A DNA stretch of 64,000 nucleotides, taken from assembly GCF_047922965.1 (NCBI RefSeq), contig NZ_CP150481.1, positions 992,001-1,056,000 of the forward strand, in the 5' to 3' direction. This document shows, piece by piece, positions 18,930 through 28,350 of this stretch (within the stretch, counting starts at the first letter, position 1; each line of letters starts with the position of its first letter). Source of the stretch: Neptunicella plasticusilytica (lineage in GTDB: Bacteria > Pseudomonadota > Gammaproteobacteria > Enterobacterales > Alteromonadaceae). The notes under the pieces are model-generated. The model ran no database searches and was not told the DNA's origin. It saw only the letters and a list, made by a program, of their open reading frames with translations. Both the position numbers and the translations under genes were made by a program.

Positions 18930-19268
18930 GTGAAAAAAATTGAAGCCATAATCAAGCCATTCAAAATGGATGATGTCAGAGAATCTTTAGCTGAAATAGG
19001 GATAACAGGGATGACTGTAACTGAAGTGAAAGGCTTTGGTCGTCAGAAAGGACACACAGAGTTATACCGTGGGGCAGAATACCAGGTTGATTTTTTACCC
19101 AAAGTAAAAGTAGATTTAATCGTCAATGATGATCAGGTGGACAGGGCAGTTGAAACTATTGTTCAAGCGGCTAAAACGGGCAAAATTGGTGATGGCAAAA
19201 TTTTTGTTTATGATGTTGGGCGAGTGGTACGTATTCGTACTGGCGAAGAAAACGAAGATGCAATCTAA
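18930..19268 (+). CDS. glnB: Nitrogen regulatory protein P-II (GlnB)
   Basis: Trimeric signal protein sensing 2-oxoglutarate, ATP/ADP and, by uridylylation, glutamine. The GTG start (GAGG upstream) gives exactly 112 residues, the E. coli GlnB length, beginning MKKIEAIIKPFKMDDVRE. The uridylylation residue is Tyr51 in YRGAEY on the T-loop. The B-loop TGKIGDGKIFV and the C-terminal RIRTGEENEDAI are intact. The frame upstream of the GTG is not GlnB-like. It follows nadE by 20 bp, so the two probably share a transcript. Confidence 0.96.
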   Translation: MKKIEAIIKPFKMDDVRESLAEIGITGMTVTEVKGFGRQKGHTELYRGAEYQVDFLPKVKVDLIVNDDQVDRAVETIVQAAKTGKIGDGKIFVYDVGRVVRIRTGEENEDAI

Positions 19269-19287
19269 CGTCACCAGGCACTAAATA

Positions 19288-19317
19288 AACTAAAAGCGCC
19301 CGAAGGCGCTTTTAGTT
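19288..19317. terminator. Bidirectional intrinsic terminator between glnB and bamD
   Basis: A perfect 13-bp inverted repeat, arms 19288-19300 and 19305-19317, with a CGAA tetraloop and A/T-rich flanks that give U-tracts in both directions. It sits 19 bp after glnB, and its right arm overlaps the bamD stop codon, so it can serve both convergent genes. Confidence 0.85.
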
Positions 19318-20080
19318 AACCGGCGTAACTGCTGTCCGGGAAGTTAAGTTTAAGTGTTTTGAGGGCATGGTCTTTTAGCTCTGCCAAATCCAGTTGGTCG
19401 TAGCATTCCACCATAATTTCCAGTGCCTCTTGTAACTGGGGGGTATCCGAATAATATTCCAGCACATATTGCCCACGGTTAGCCGCTGCCACGTAAGCCG
19501 CCCGTTTCATATAATAGCGTGCAATGGCGATTTCATGTTTTGCCAATTGAGATTTGATATACACCATACGTTGGCGAGCATCAGCTACATACTTACTGTC
19601 CGGAAATTTTTCAATTAAGGTGCGAAAGTCTTCAAACGCCTGACGTGAATGACTGGGATCGCGATCAGAACGGTCGATGCCCACCAGGTCCTGAAACAGG
19701 TTTTTATCTACATCCATATTCACCAGCCCGCGCATATAATAGGCGTAGTCGACATCTGAATGATTAGGGTTGAGGCGGGTAAATCGATCGATAGTTGCGA
19801 TAGCCTGATCGGTTTTACCTGTTTTGTAGTAAGTATAAATTAAGTCGAGCTGTACCTGATGGGAAAATGGACCGAAAGGATAGCGGGAGTCCAGGGCGCT
19901 AAGGGTTTCTGTTGCGCCGTTAAAGTTACCTAATTGCATACGCTCTTTGGCTTGGGCATAAAGTGCTTCAGGGCTCTGATTCTTGAGCATAACGTCTTCT
20001 TCAGGAGAGCTGGAACAACCCGATAAACCAATCAGACCAAGGGCTAGGGCAACATAATATAGTTTGTTAATTTTACTCAT
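19316..20080 (-). CDS. bamD: Outer membrane assembly lipoprotein BamD
   Basis: Essential lipoprotein of the BAM complex inserting beta-barrel proteins into the outer membrane. Signal peptide with lipobox LSGC (Cys22), Ser at +2 favouring the outer membrane. Five TPR-like repeats follow, with the conserved LYAQAKERMQLGNFNGATETLSALDSRYPFGP segment read as first repeat and substrate pocket, and RYYMKRAAYVAAANR near the fourth. 254 residues, typical. It is divergent from rluD, the arrangement found in E. coli and relatives. Confidence 0.95.
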   Translation of the reverse strand: MSKINKLYYVALALGLIGLSGCSSSPEEDVMLKNQSPEALYAQAKERMQLGNFNGATETLSALDSRYPFGPFSHQVQLDLIYTYYKTGKTDQAIATIDRFTRLNPNHSDVDYAYYMRGLVNMDVDKNLFQDLVGIDRSDRDPSHSRQAFEDFRTLIEKFPDSKYVADARQRMVYIKSQLAKHEIAIARYYMKRAAYVAAANRGQYVLEYYSDTPQLQEALEIMVECYDQLDLAELKDHALKTLKLNFPDSSYAG

Positions 20081-20209
20081 TTTGACTCTTATTGTTTATC
20101 GCGATTCTGTGCGATGAAAAATTCAGTTAGAATGTGCTACTTAGACACCGCATTCTACCCCACCGATTTGGGCTATGCACATTTTAATCTGAAAATTGGC
20201 GATATACCC

Positions 20210-21184
20210 ATGCACGACCATATAGAATTAGACGCGACGGTTCCCGAACACTTGTTTGGTAAACGGTTGGATCAGGGATTAGCCGAAATGTTCCCCGATT
20301 ATTCACGTTCCAGAATAAAAAACTGGATATTAGCCGGGCAGGTAAATGTTAACGGCCAAGTAAATGATCGTCCCCGAGATAAATTACTGGGTGGAGAAGA
20401 AATTGTCATCCATGCCCTGATTGAGCAGCAACAGCAGCATCAGGCTGAAGCAATAGCATTAAATATTGTGTTTGAAGATGAATATATTATGGTTATCAAC
20501 AAGCCCGCAGATTTAGTCGTTCATCCTGGTGCGGGCAATGGCGACGGAACCGTATTGAATGCCTTATTGGCGCATGTTCCGGATATTGGACGCGTTCCCA
20601 GGGCGGGAATTGTCCATCGACTTGATAAAGATACTACCGGACTTATGGTTATAGCTAAAACCATTGAGGCCCAGACACATTTGGTTGAACAACTGCAAGC
20701 CCGAGAAATCAGTCGGGAATATGAGGCCATTATTTGCGGCACAATGGTTGCTGGAGGTACCGTTGACGCTGCTATTGGTCGCCATCCTACCAAACGAACC
20801 AGTATGGCAGTTCGTGAGATGGGTAAACCGGCAACCACTCATTACCGGATTAAAGAAAAATTTCGTGCCCATACTCACTTGCGGCTAAAACTAGAAACGG
20901 GTCGGACTCACCAAATCCGCGTGCATATGGCGCATTTACGCCATCCTATAGTCGGTGATCAGTTGTATGGCGGACGTCCCAGGCCACCTAAAGCCGCTAG
21001 TGCTGATTTGATTGAACAATTACGGAGTTTTCGCCGTCAGGCCCTACATGCTGCACAGTTGGAGCTGGAGCACCCGTTTACGGGCGAATGGTTAAAGTGG
21101 CAGGCACCTTTGCCACAAGATTTCAGCGCATTGTTAGAAGTGTTGCGCGACGACACTGCCCAACACCCGGATTATGACTATTAA
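20210..21184 (+). CDS. rluD: 23S rRNA pseudouridine(1911/1915/1917) synthase RluD
   Basis: Modifies helix 69 of 23S rRNA. An N-terminal S4 domain (about 18-80, GKRLDQGLAEMFPDYSRSRI) is followed by the RluA-type catalytic domain. The catalytic Asp in HRLDKDTTG is residue 139, the same number as in E. coli when the ATG at 20210 is used, which supports that start over the longer frame from 20114. Length 324 residues. The stop overlaps the pgeF start by 11 bp. Confidence 0.95.
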   Translation: MHDHIELDATVPEHLFGKRLDQGLAEMFPDYSRSRIKNWILAGQVNVNGQVNDRPRDKLLGGEEIVIHALIEQQQQHQAEAIALNIVFEDEYIMVINKPADLVVHPGAGNGDGTVLNALLAHVPDIGRVPRAGIVHRLDKDTTGLMVIAKTIEAQTHLVEQLQAREISREYEAIICGTMVAGGTVDAAIGRHPTKRTSMAVREMGKPATTHYRIKEKFRAHTHLRLKLETGRTHQIRVHMAHLRHPIVGDQLYGGRPRPPKAASADLIEQLRSFRRQALHAAQLELEHPFTGEWLKWQAPLPQDFSALLEVLRDDTAQHPDYDY

Positions 21185-21905
21185 TACGATCCAGCCTGAC
21201 TGGCCCATTAATGGTGTAGTCAATGCTTTTACATCTACACGTCAGGGAGGCGTCAGCCATGCATCTTTTGATAGCCTGAATATCGCCATGCATGTGGATG
21301 ACAACCCGGCGGATGTACTAGTTAACCGTTCTCGGCTACCTAATTACCAGAATATCAATTGGCTCAACCAGACCCACAGTAATAAGGCTGTTGAATTAAC
21401 GGCAAATAGTGTTCGAGTTTATGACGCCGATGCCAGTTTTAGTCATCAGCGCGGGGTGGTGTGCGCTGTGATGACGGCAGACTGTTTACCTGTCTTACTG
21501 GCAGATCCTGAAGCGGGAACGGTAGCCGCAGTTCATGCTGGATGGCGGGGGCTGGCAGATGGTGTTATTGAAAATACCGTGAAAGCTATGACCGGTGGTA
21601 ATGACAGTGACAATAACAATATTTATGCCTGGTTGGGGCCCGCTATTGGAGCCAACTATTTTGAAGTGGGGGAAGATGTTCGTCGGGCATTTTCTGATCC
21701 CGAACACTGTTATTTCCAACATACCGTAAAGTCGTCCAAATATCTGGCCGATATTTACCAAATTGCTCGATATCGCCTGTTTAACTTGGGTATTAAGCGT
21801 GTTTTTGGCGGTGAATATTGTACCTATAGTCAATCTGACCAGTTCTATTCATATCGACGCGATGGTCAAACAGGACGTATGGTTTCCTGTATCTGGTTTG
21901 ATTGA
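21174..21905 (+). CDS. pgeF: Peptidoglycan editing factor PgeF (YfiH, laccase domain)
   Basis: A 243-residue cytoplasmic protein of the YfiH/DUF152 family, which removes wrongly incorporated amino acids from UDP-MurNAc peptides and also shows purine nucleoside phosphorylase activity in some homologues. The metal-site residues are visible in NQTHS, MTADCLPVLL and VAAVHAGWRGL. It overlaps rluD by 11 bp, the conserved rluD-yfiH-clpB order of E. coli. Confidence 0.93.
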   Translation: MTINTIQPDWPINGVVNAFTSTRQGGVSHASFDSLNIAMHVDDNPADVLVNRSRLPNYQNINWLNQTHSNKAVELTANSVRVYDADASFSHQRGVVCAVMTADCLPVLLADPEAGTVAAVHAGWRGLADGVIENTVKAMTGGNDSDNNNIYAWLGPAIGANYFEVGEDVRRAFSDPEHCYFQHTVKSSKYLADIYQIARYRLFNLGIKRVFGGEYCTYSQSDQFYSYRRDGQTGRMVSCIWFD

Positions 21906-21943
21906 TCTGGCTCAACTAAATCCGGGTTTGATTATTTTATAAG

Positions 21944-21972
21944 CTTGAATAAATGACCTAATGCACCCATTT
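21944..21972 (+). promoter_or_regulatory. Sigma32-type heat-shock promoter of clpB
   Basis: CTTGAAT (21944-21950) and CCCATTT (21966-21972) separated by 15 bp closely match the sigma32 consensus CTTGAAA and CCCATNT. It lies about 36 bp upstream of the clpB ATG, in the 102-bp gap after pgeF. Confidence 0.75.
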
Positions 21973-22007
21973 TGTCATTATTGAAATCACTTATCAGGTA
22001 ATTGAAC

Positions 22008-24578
22008 ATGCGTTCTGACAGATTAACGAGCAAATTTCAGATGGCAATCTCTGATGCCCAGTCGCTGGCATTAGGACGAGATCATCAATATATCGAACCT
22101 GTCCATTTAATGATGGCGATGATGAATCAGGAAGGAGGTTCCGTCCGCCCTTTGATGGATCAGGCCAATATTAACGTCAATAGTTTGCGTTCGGCATTAG
22201 CTGAAGCCATTGAACGTTTGCCTCACGTGGAAGGCACGGGGGGAGACGTGCAGTTTGGCAAAGAAACTGTAGTGTTATTAAACCTGACTGACAAAATTGC
22301 CCAAAAACGTAAAGACCAATACATTACCTCTGAAATTTATGTGCTTGCAGCTACTGAGGACAAAGGCAAGCTAGGTGAAATTTTACGCCAGTTGGGTGCA
22401 ACCTCCGAAAGTATTTCCAAAGCAATAGAGAAAATCCGCGGAGGACAGAAAGTCACCGATGCTAACGCCGAAGATGTGCGTCAGGCATTGGAAAAATTCA
22501 CTCTCGACCTAACCGAGCGAGCCGAGCAGGGTAAACTCGATCCGGTAATCGGTCGTGATGAAGAAATACGTCGGACAATTCAAGTATTACAACGTAGAAC
22601 CAAAAATAACCCGGTACTGATCGGTGAGCCTGGTGTGGGTAAAACTGCTATCGTTGAAGGTTTGGCTCAACGCATCATCAACGGTGAGGTACCGGAAGGC
22701 CTCAAAAATAAACGTGTCTTGTCATTGGACATGGGCGCGTTGGTGGCCGGTGCCAAGTATCGTGGTGAGTTTGAAGAGCGCTTAAAAGCCGTGTTGAACG
22801 AGTTGGCCAAGGAAGAAGGCAGTGTCATTTTGTTTATAGATGAACTGCATACTATGGTGGGTGCAGGTAAAGGAGAAGGGGCAATGGATGCCGGTAATAT
22901 GCTTAAACCGGCGTTGGCTCGTGGAGAATTACACTGCGTAGGAGCGACGACCCTGGACGAATATCGCCAATACATTGAGAAAGATGCGGCGCTGGAACGA
23001 CGCTTCCAGAAAGTCCAAGTGGATGAACCAAATGTCGAAGACACTATCGCGATATTGCGTGGCCTGAAAGAGCGTTATGAATTGCACCACTCGGTCAATA
23101 TTACCGATCCTGCTATTGTCGCTGCTGCGACCTTATCTCACCGTTACATCAGTGATCGCCAGTTGCCGGACAAAGCCATCGATTTAATAGATGAGGCGGC
23201 GTCGAGTATACGGATGCAAATTGATTCTAAACCGGAAGAAATGGATCGGTTAGAGCGGCGTATTATTCAACTTAAACTGGAAGAGCAGGCGTTGGCGAAG
23301 GAAACGGATGAAGCCAGTCATAAGCGTCTCGAAATTATTGAGCAGGAACGTGAGCAGCTAGAATTCAAGTTTGTCGATCTGGAAAAAATCTGGAATGCTG
23401 AAAAAGCCGCTATGCAGGGTACCCAACATATTAAATCTGAGCTGGAGCATGCCAAGCTGGATCTGGAGATTGCCCGCCGTGCCAGTGATTTGAGTCGCAT
23501 GTCGGAATTGCAATATGGCCGAATTCCCGAACTTGAGCTGCAGTTAGAACATGCTTCGGACGCGCAAAATCAGGAACTGCATTTACTCAAAAATAAAGTG
23601 ACCGAAAATGAAATCGCCGATGTATTATCCCGTTGGACAGGTATCCCGGTCTCCAAGATGCTTGAAGGTGAAGTAGACAAGTTATTGCGCATGGAAGACG
23701 CTCTGCACGCCAGAGTGGTAGGACAAACTGAAGCTGTAAACGCGGTTGCTAATGCTATTCGACGGACTCGTGCTGGCTTGGCTGATCCTAATCGCCCTAT
23801 TGGCTCATTCCTGTTTCTTGGCCCTACCGGAGTGGGCAAAACGGAGCTTTGCAAAGCTTTAGCCGGTTTTATGTTTGATACAGAAGATGCCATGGTGCGG
23901 ATTGATATGTCTGAATTTATGGAGAAACATTCTGTTGCCCGTTTGGTCGGGGCTCCTCCTGGCTATGTGGGATACGAAGAAGGCGGTTATTTAACCGAAG
24001 CGATTAGACGCAAACCTTATTCAGTGATCCTGCTGGATGAAGTCGAAAAGGCCCATCCGGATGTATTCAATATCTTGCTGCAAGTATTGGATGATGGCCG
24101 TTTAACTGATGGTCAGGGACGCACTGTTGATTTTAAAAATTCGGTGGTGATTATGACATCTAACCTGGGATCGGATGTGATCCAGGAGCTAAATGATGCT
24201 GACCATTATGAACAGATGAAACGTCGGGTGATGGATGTCGTTGCCCAGAGTTTTCGTCCCGAGTTTATCAACCGTATCGATGATACTGTGGTATTTCATC
24301 CACTGGACGCCGAACAAATCAAACAGATCGCCAGTATACAGTTAGCGTCGCTGAAAAATAGATTAGCCCAGAAAGGATATCAACTAGAAGTCACTGATCG
24401 GGCATTGGATAAATTGGCAGAAGCCGGTTTTGACCCTGTTTACGGAGCCAGACCGCTTAAAAGGGCCATCCAGCAGCAAGTAGAAAACCTGCTAGCGCAT
24501 CAGATATTGTCAGGTGTTATTTTGCCGAACAGTGTGATTCGTTTAAATGCTGACGAAGCTGGCTTTGTTATCGAGTAG
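22008..24578 (+). CDS. clpB: Protein disaggregase ClpB (Hsp104 family)
   Basis: Hexameric AAA+ disaggregase working with DnaK. Start MRSDRLTSKFQ after CAGGTAA; 856 residues (E. coli 857). Order of domains: N-terminal Clp_N repeats (1-145), NBD1 with Walker A GEPGVGKT at 206-213, coiled-coil M domain (about 410-525) with SELQYGRIPELE, NBD2 with Walker A GPTGVGKT at 605-612, and the C-terminal D2-small domain with GARPLKRAIQQQ. A TTG at 22002 is in frame but less likely. A sigma32-type promoter precedes it. Confidence 0.98.
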   Translation: MRSDRLTSKFQMAISDAQSLALGRDHQYIEPVHLMMAMMNQEGGSVRPLMDQANINVNSLRSALAEAIERLPHVEGTGGDVQFGKETVVLLNLTDKIAQKRKDQYITSEIYVLAATEDKGKLGEILRQLGATSESISKAIEKIRGGQKVTDANAEDVRQALEKFTLDLTERAEQGKLDPVIGRDEEIRRTIQVLQRRTKNNPVLIGEPGVGKTAIVEGLAQRIINGEVPEGLKNKRVLSLDMGALVAGAKYRGEFEERLKAVLNELAKEEGSVILFIDELHTMVGAGKGEGAMDAGNMLKPALARGELHCVGATTLDEYRQYIEKDAALERRFQKVQVDEPNVEDTIAILRGLKERYELHHSVNITDPAIVAAATLSHRYISDRQLPDKAIDLIDEAASSIRMQIDSKPEEMDRLERRIIQLKLEEQALAKETDEASHKRLEIIEQEREQLEFKFVDLEKIWNAEKAAMQGTQHIKSELEHAKLDLEIARRASDLSRMSELQYGRIPELELQLEHASDAQNQELHLLKNKVTENEIADVLSRWTGIPVSKMLEGEVDKLLRMEDALHARVVGQTEAVNAVANAIRRTRAGLADPNRPIGSFLFLGPTGVGKTELCKALAGFMFDTEDAMVRIDMSEFMEKHSVARLVGAPPGYVGYEEGGYLTEAIRRKPYSVILLDEVEKAHPDVFNILLQVLDDGRLTDGQGRTVDFKNSVVIMTSNLGSDVIQELNDADHYEQMKRRVMDVVAQSFRPEFINRIDDTVVFHPLDAEQIKQIASIQLASLKNRLAQKGYQLEVTDRALDKLAEAGFDPVYGARPLKRAIQQQVENLLAHQILSGVILPNSVIRLNADEAGFVIE

Positions 24579-24583
24579 GTTTA

Positions 24584-24627
24584 CAAACCCAAGTCAGGGT
24601 TTGGATCTAGTTCAAGCCATGACTTGG
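24584..24627 (+). terminator. Overlapping inverted repeats downstream of clpB
   Basis: CAAACCC/GGGTTTG (24584-24590 with 24597-24603) and CCAAGTCA/TGACTTGG (24589-24596 with 24620-24627) are both perfect but share bases, so they exclude each other. Neither is followed by a clean T-tract. They lie 5 bp after clpB in the convergent gap and may terminate weakly or stabilise the mRNA end. Confidence 0.35.
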
Positions 24628-24664
24628 ATATTCTGTAGATTGTTTATTGTTATCCGGATAGTTA

Positions 24665-27451
24665 CTAATTGAGGTTCTCCAGTAGTAGTACTGCATCTTC
24701 AAATTCTGGGTAGCTGTCATTTTGTGTGGCTATTTTTAGTTGGGTAATTGCTTCTTCTTTGCGATCCAGTTTAGACAGGGTATGTCCTAAATGATAACGG
24801 ATTTCCGGATTTTTGGAGTCCAGCACATAAGCTTCTCTCAGATAGGCCAGTGCGTCAGTAAATTTTTGTTGTTTGGCCATAATCCAACCTAAGGTATCGA
24901 GCAATGCAGGATTTTTATTGCCACCATTGTCGAGCGCAAGCTTGGCTGTTTGATAAGCCTTGTTTAAATCCGTGCGGGCATAAATATTGGCTAAATTGTT
25001 CAGGATAGTTGGAGATAGATGATATTCATTAGTATCGAGCAGCTTTTGATAGTGCTGTTCTGCGAGAGGCCAATTATGGTGATCAAGGTAGGCGTCAGCA
25101 AGCAGTTTTCGCTTCCAGGTAGAGGTAGGATCCGATGTCAGTAATCCTTCTAGCGTGCTAAAAAATATCTTTTGACCATAACCTTCTTTGGCTAGCAAAT
25201 ACAGCTTTACAATGGCTACTTTGGTGTCCGGATCGATCTTGATTGCGTTTACATATTCTTCTACTGCTTGTTTCTGTTGTTGCTTATAGCTGGCTAAATC
25301 ACCTTTTAACAAATGAAGCGCTGATGTATTAGCATTGTCTTTCATCAACTCAGAAATCAGTTTTTGTGTTTCTTCAGGTTGTTTTTCCATTAACGCCAAA
25401 CGGGCTAAATCAATTTTGGCGCTATAATGATCGGACGATAACGCCAATATTTTGTTAAGCGTTTTTTTAGCTCCTTGCAGATCATTGTTTTTAATTTGTA
25501 GAGAAGACAGGAAATGCAGTTTGGCAGGATCATTCAACCATAATTCGTATACGACAGTGAAATTTGATCTGGCTCCTTCGATGTTACGCATCGCTGAATA
25601 GATACGAGCTTGCTGAAGTAGAAGAGTTGTATTAAATCGGTCATTCTGCAGCAATCTTGACACAATCAGAAGGGCGTCTGACCAGCGTTCTTGTGCCATA
25701 TAGATAATCGAAAGTTTACGATTCGCGGCCAGATCCTCCGGGTAATAAGTCAACAATTTGTTTACCCATAATTCGGCAGCTTTGAGATCGCTAGTTAACA
25801 GCGCAAGTTCAGTCAATTCCAGCAGCGTAGCTTTATGCGAAGGTGTTAGGCTAATAATGTTTGATAGTGTAGCTTGAGCCTGACTATATTCATGCAGATT
25901 TTTATGCATCAGCGCGCTGTTAAATATTGCGGTAATATTATTGGGCTCAATAGAGAGGACTTTTTTTAATGTATTACGCGCTTCATCGTATTCAGAGTTG
26001 GCAATCATAACGCCAGCGAGTAAATTCAGTGCGTCAATGTTCTGGGTATTTTGTTCCAATAATTGATTTGAAATATTCCGTGCCTTGTCAAGTTGTCCAT
26101 TATTTAACAGCAGCTTTCCTTTTAATAACAAAAACTGCTGACTGGGTTTATCCGTCTTGACCGAGTTCAGGGTTGCTAGCGCTATTCCGCGCTGGCCTTT
26201 CAGATCATATATCCTGGCTTGGGCAATTCTTAACGCTGGCTCATCAGGAAAGTTCCTGGATAGCTTGTTTTGAATCTGTTCCGCCCTAAAAAGGTTATTT
26301 TCGTGCAGATAGAGCTGAATTAATAATAAACCGAGTTCTAGATTCTGTGTTACTACCCTTGATTTGTTTTCTAACAGTGACAGGGCTTCAGTATACTGAT
26401 TTTTCTCGATGTAAACCTGAGCCAGTATTTTGAGTGCATTGCTGTCTCCTGAGCTTTCTTCAATATGCTTTAATAATAATTTTTGCGAAGTTTCCAAATT
26501 ACCTTGCATTAATTCGGCAATTCCGCGAACCATAGTTGTATTGCGATCATAAAGCATGGTGGCAGGATCAAGTAAGGACATATCCTGGCTTAATCGGGCT
26601 AGAATATTTTTTGCCTGTTCCGATTTTCCTTCGTTGGTCAGATACCAGGCTTCAATAAGCGTTGCTGTCGGATCATTGGGAGATTGTTCAAGTATGACAG
26701 TATTGAGTTCTCTGGCTTGTTTCAGGTTACCTTTGTTCAAATGGCTTAATGTGAGGCTGCGCAGTATCTTCGGATCTGAACTATCCAATTCATAGGCTTT
26801 ACTAAAACTGTCCAGGGCCAAGTCCTGATTCTGCTGTTTAAGCGCCAATTCTCCTTTTAAATACCAGGTTTTTTCATTGCTGGGTTCAATCTCCAATGCA
26901 TGATTGATAAGTACTTCAGCGTCTTTCAACTTCCCCATACTGATATAAAGAGTGGCTAAAGTATTGTTGGCTCTGGTGTCATCTGGAGATATTTTCTGAG
27001 CTTCTTTAAACTCGAAACCGGCCAGTTCAGCCTGTGTGTTGAGAATGTACGCCTGCCCTCGCAGAAGATGCCATTCAAACTTCCCTTCTCGGGAAAGGTT
27101 GTAATATTGATCCTCATATTGAAGAAGTTTATCTACTTTCTTTTGGATGATTAAACTACTGCCTAGAAGAGGTAAAACCAGATTGATATCGGCGCCCATT
27201 TCTAGCGCTTGCGTTAGCTCTTGTTCAGCCGCCGCAACATTGCCGCTATTAAAGTAAACTTTCCCAAGTAATAACTTGGAAGGGAGGTGCGTGGGGTTAG
27301 TCTGAATTGCATTTTTTAAATGAATAAAAGCTTCATCTGTTTTACCAGCATCATAAGCTCTAATGGCTAGCTCATAATGATTGACTGCTTCAATTGAAAA
27401 GGCTTGGCTACTGATAAGTAGAGCCAAGCCTATAATGAGATTCTTTTTCAT
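24665..27451 (-). CDS. PEP-CTERM/exosortase-system TPR protein, PrsT-like
   Basis: A 928-residue secreted protein: signal peptide MKKNLIIGLALLISSQAFS, then TPR repeats along the whole length (for example AEQELTQALEMGAD, AEVLINHALEIEP, ARNTLKKVLSIEPN). Length and the early segment with ALEMGADINLVLPLLG resemble PrsT, the TPR protein found with PEP-CTERM and exosortase genes; it lacks a clear lipobox. The ATG at 27451 starts the signal peptide; the longer frame to 27487 adds 12 polar residues. It lies 71 bp downstream of the PEP-CTERM gene on the same strand. The family role is thought to be handling of exopolysaccharide or exosortase substrates. Confidence 0.75.
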   Translation of the reverse strand: MKKNLIIGLALLISSQAFSIEAVNHYELAIRAYDAGKTDEAFIHLKNAIQTNPTHLPSKLLLGKVYFNSGNVAAAEQELTQALEMGADINLVLPLLGSSLIIQKKVDKLLQYEDQYYNLSREGKFEWHLLRGQAYILNTQAELAGFEFKEAQKISPDDTRANNTLATLYISMGKLKDAEVLINHALEIEPSNEKTWYLKGELALKQQNQDLALDSFSKAYELDSSDPKILRSLTLSHLNKGNLKQARELNTVILEQSPNDPTATLIEAWYLTNEGKSEQAKNILARLSQDMSLLDPATMLYDRNTTMVRGIAELMQGNLETSQKLLLKHIEESSGDSNALKILAQVYIEKNQYTEALSLLENKSRVVTQNLELGLLLIQLYLHENNLFRAEQIQNKLSRNFPDEPALRIAQARIYDLKGQRGIALATLNSVKTDKPSQQFLLLKGKLLLNNGQLDKARNISNQLLEQNTQNIDALNLLAGVMIANSEYDEARNTLKKVLSIEPNNITAIFNSALMHKNLHEYSQAQATLSNIISLTPSHKATLLELTELALLTSDLKAAELWVNKLLTYYPEDLAANRKLSIIYMAQERWSDALLIVSRLLQNDRFNTTLLLQQARIYSAMRNIEGARSNFTVVYELWLNDPAKLHFLSSLQIKNNDLQGAKKTLNKILALSSDHYSAKIDLARLALMEKQPEETQKLISELMKDNANTSALHLLKGDLASYKQQQKQAVEEYVNAIKIDPDTKVAIVKLYLLAKEGYGQKIFFSTLEGLLTSDPTSTWKRKLLADAYLDHHNWPLAEQHYQKLLDTNEYHLSPTILNNLANIYARTDLNKAYQTAKLALDNGGNKNPALLDTLGWIMAKQQKFTDALAYLREAYVLDSKNPEIRYHLGHTLSKLDRKEEAITQLKIATQNDSYPEFEDAVLLLENLN

Positions 27452-27522
27452 GATGTTACTACAACCTTCGGCTAATGCATGCCCCAAGTTTCTACACTAT
27501 GAAATACTTTTGAAAAGAGCAA

Positions 27523-28299
27523 TTAAATTTGCTTGTTTCTGCTGCGAACCCTAACCAGAGAAAGTAGACCAATTGCTAATATTGCTAACGCATTTGGTTC
27601 TGGAACTTCCGTTCTTGGTGCTGATGTGCTGGTATAGACTTCTTTCAATTTAAACCCGTCATTCTCTGATCCTAATCCACTGCCGCTTCCAAAGATGGGG
27701 TTATAGGCTCCGATTAGCCAATACTTCGATGTTACAGTTGTATCTACAATTTGATAGCTGTAATCATCGACATTCGCGTAGTTATCAATAGATTCCCAGC
27801 CTTGACCAATAATATTATTCCAGCTGGAGCCTTCTATATCCGCAGTACCATTACCACTATGGTTGGTATAGGCAAGTAAGGATATATCAGCTTCACTGTT
27901 TCCATTGTCATAGGCCCAACCGACATAAAACTGTTCTAAATTCACAGCTTGGCTAAACTCCAGCAAAACGGCATCATAATCGACCCAGTTATTACTATTT
28001 GAGTTACTGCTATCAATAGAGTGATCGGGTTGCTGATCACCTTCATCTCTATTGATTAGGCCTAATTCACCAGAACCATAAAAAGCCAATTCACCGGAAG
28101 CAATGATGTCATCGTTTGATCCACCTGTGTCAGACCATCCTGTAACTGTCAGGGTGATACTATCTTCAGTCAGGTTTAAATAATTGCCATCATTTGAACC
28201 ACCGTAGAGAGGACTATCGTCCATGTCCCAGGTTTGAGTTCCTGCCAAAGCTTGCATTGACAACAAGCCAGTAATTAGGAGTAAAGAAGACTTCAACAT
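27523..28299 (-). CDS. PEP-CTERM sorting domain protein (exosortase substrate)
   Basis: A 258-residue surface protein. Signal peptide cleaved after LSMQALA (about residue 19). The C-terminus is a textbook PEP-CTERM tripartite signal: VPEP at 232-235, a hydrophobic helix LAILAIGLLSLV, then a basic tail RVRSRNKQ. The body is acidic and rich in Ser, Asn, Gly and Asp with few Lys, as in other exosortase-dependent surface proteins; an XDP1-type family is possible but unverified. The exosortase would cut at PEP and release or anchor the protein. The exosortase gene is not in this window. Confidence 0.9.
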   Translation of the reverse strand: MLKSSLLLITGLLSMQALAGTQTWDMDDSPLYGGSNDGNYLNLTEDSITLTVTGWSDTGGSNDDIIASGELAFYGSGELGLINRDEGDQQPDHSIDSSNSNSNNWVDYDAVLLEFSQAVNLEQFYVGWAYDNGNSEADISLLAYTNHSGNGTADIEGSSWNNIIGQGWESIDNYANVDDYSYQIVDTTVTSKYWLIGAYNPIFGSGSGLGSENDGFKLKEVYTSTSAPRTEVPEPNALAILAIGLLSLVRVRSRNKQI

Positions 28300-28350
28300 G
28301 ACTTTTTCCTAGTGAATGTAAAAAAGCTTAAAAAATATAATGGCAACTAA

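Noticed and set aside
27452..27522. A second sigma54 site before the PrsT-like gene
   Set aside because: A GG-N10-GC pair exists (minus strand) but the flanking -24 and -12 bases do not match the consensus.
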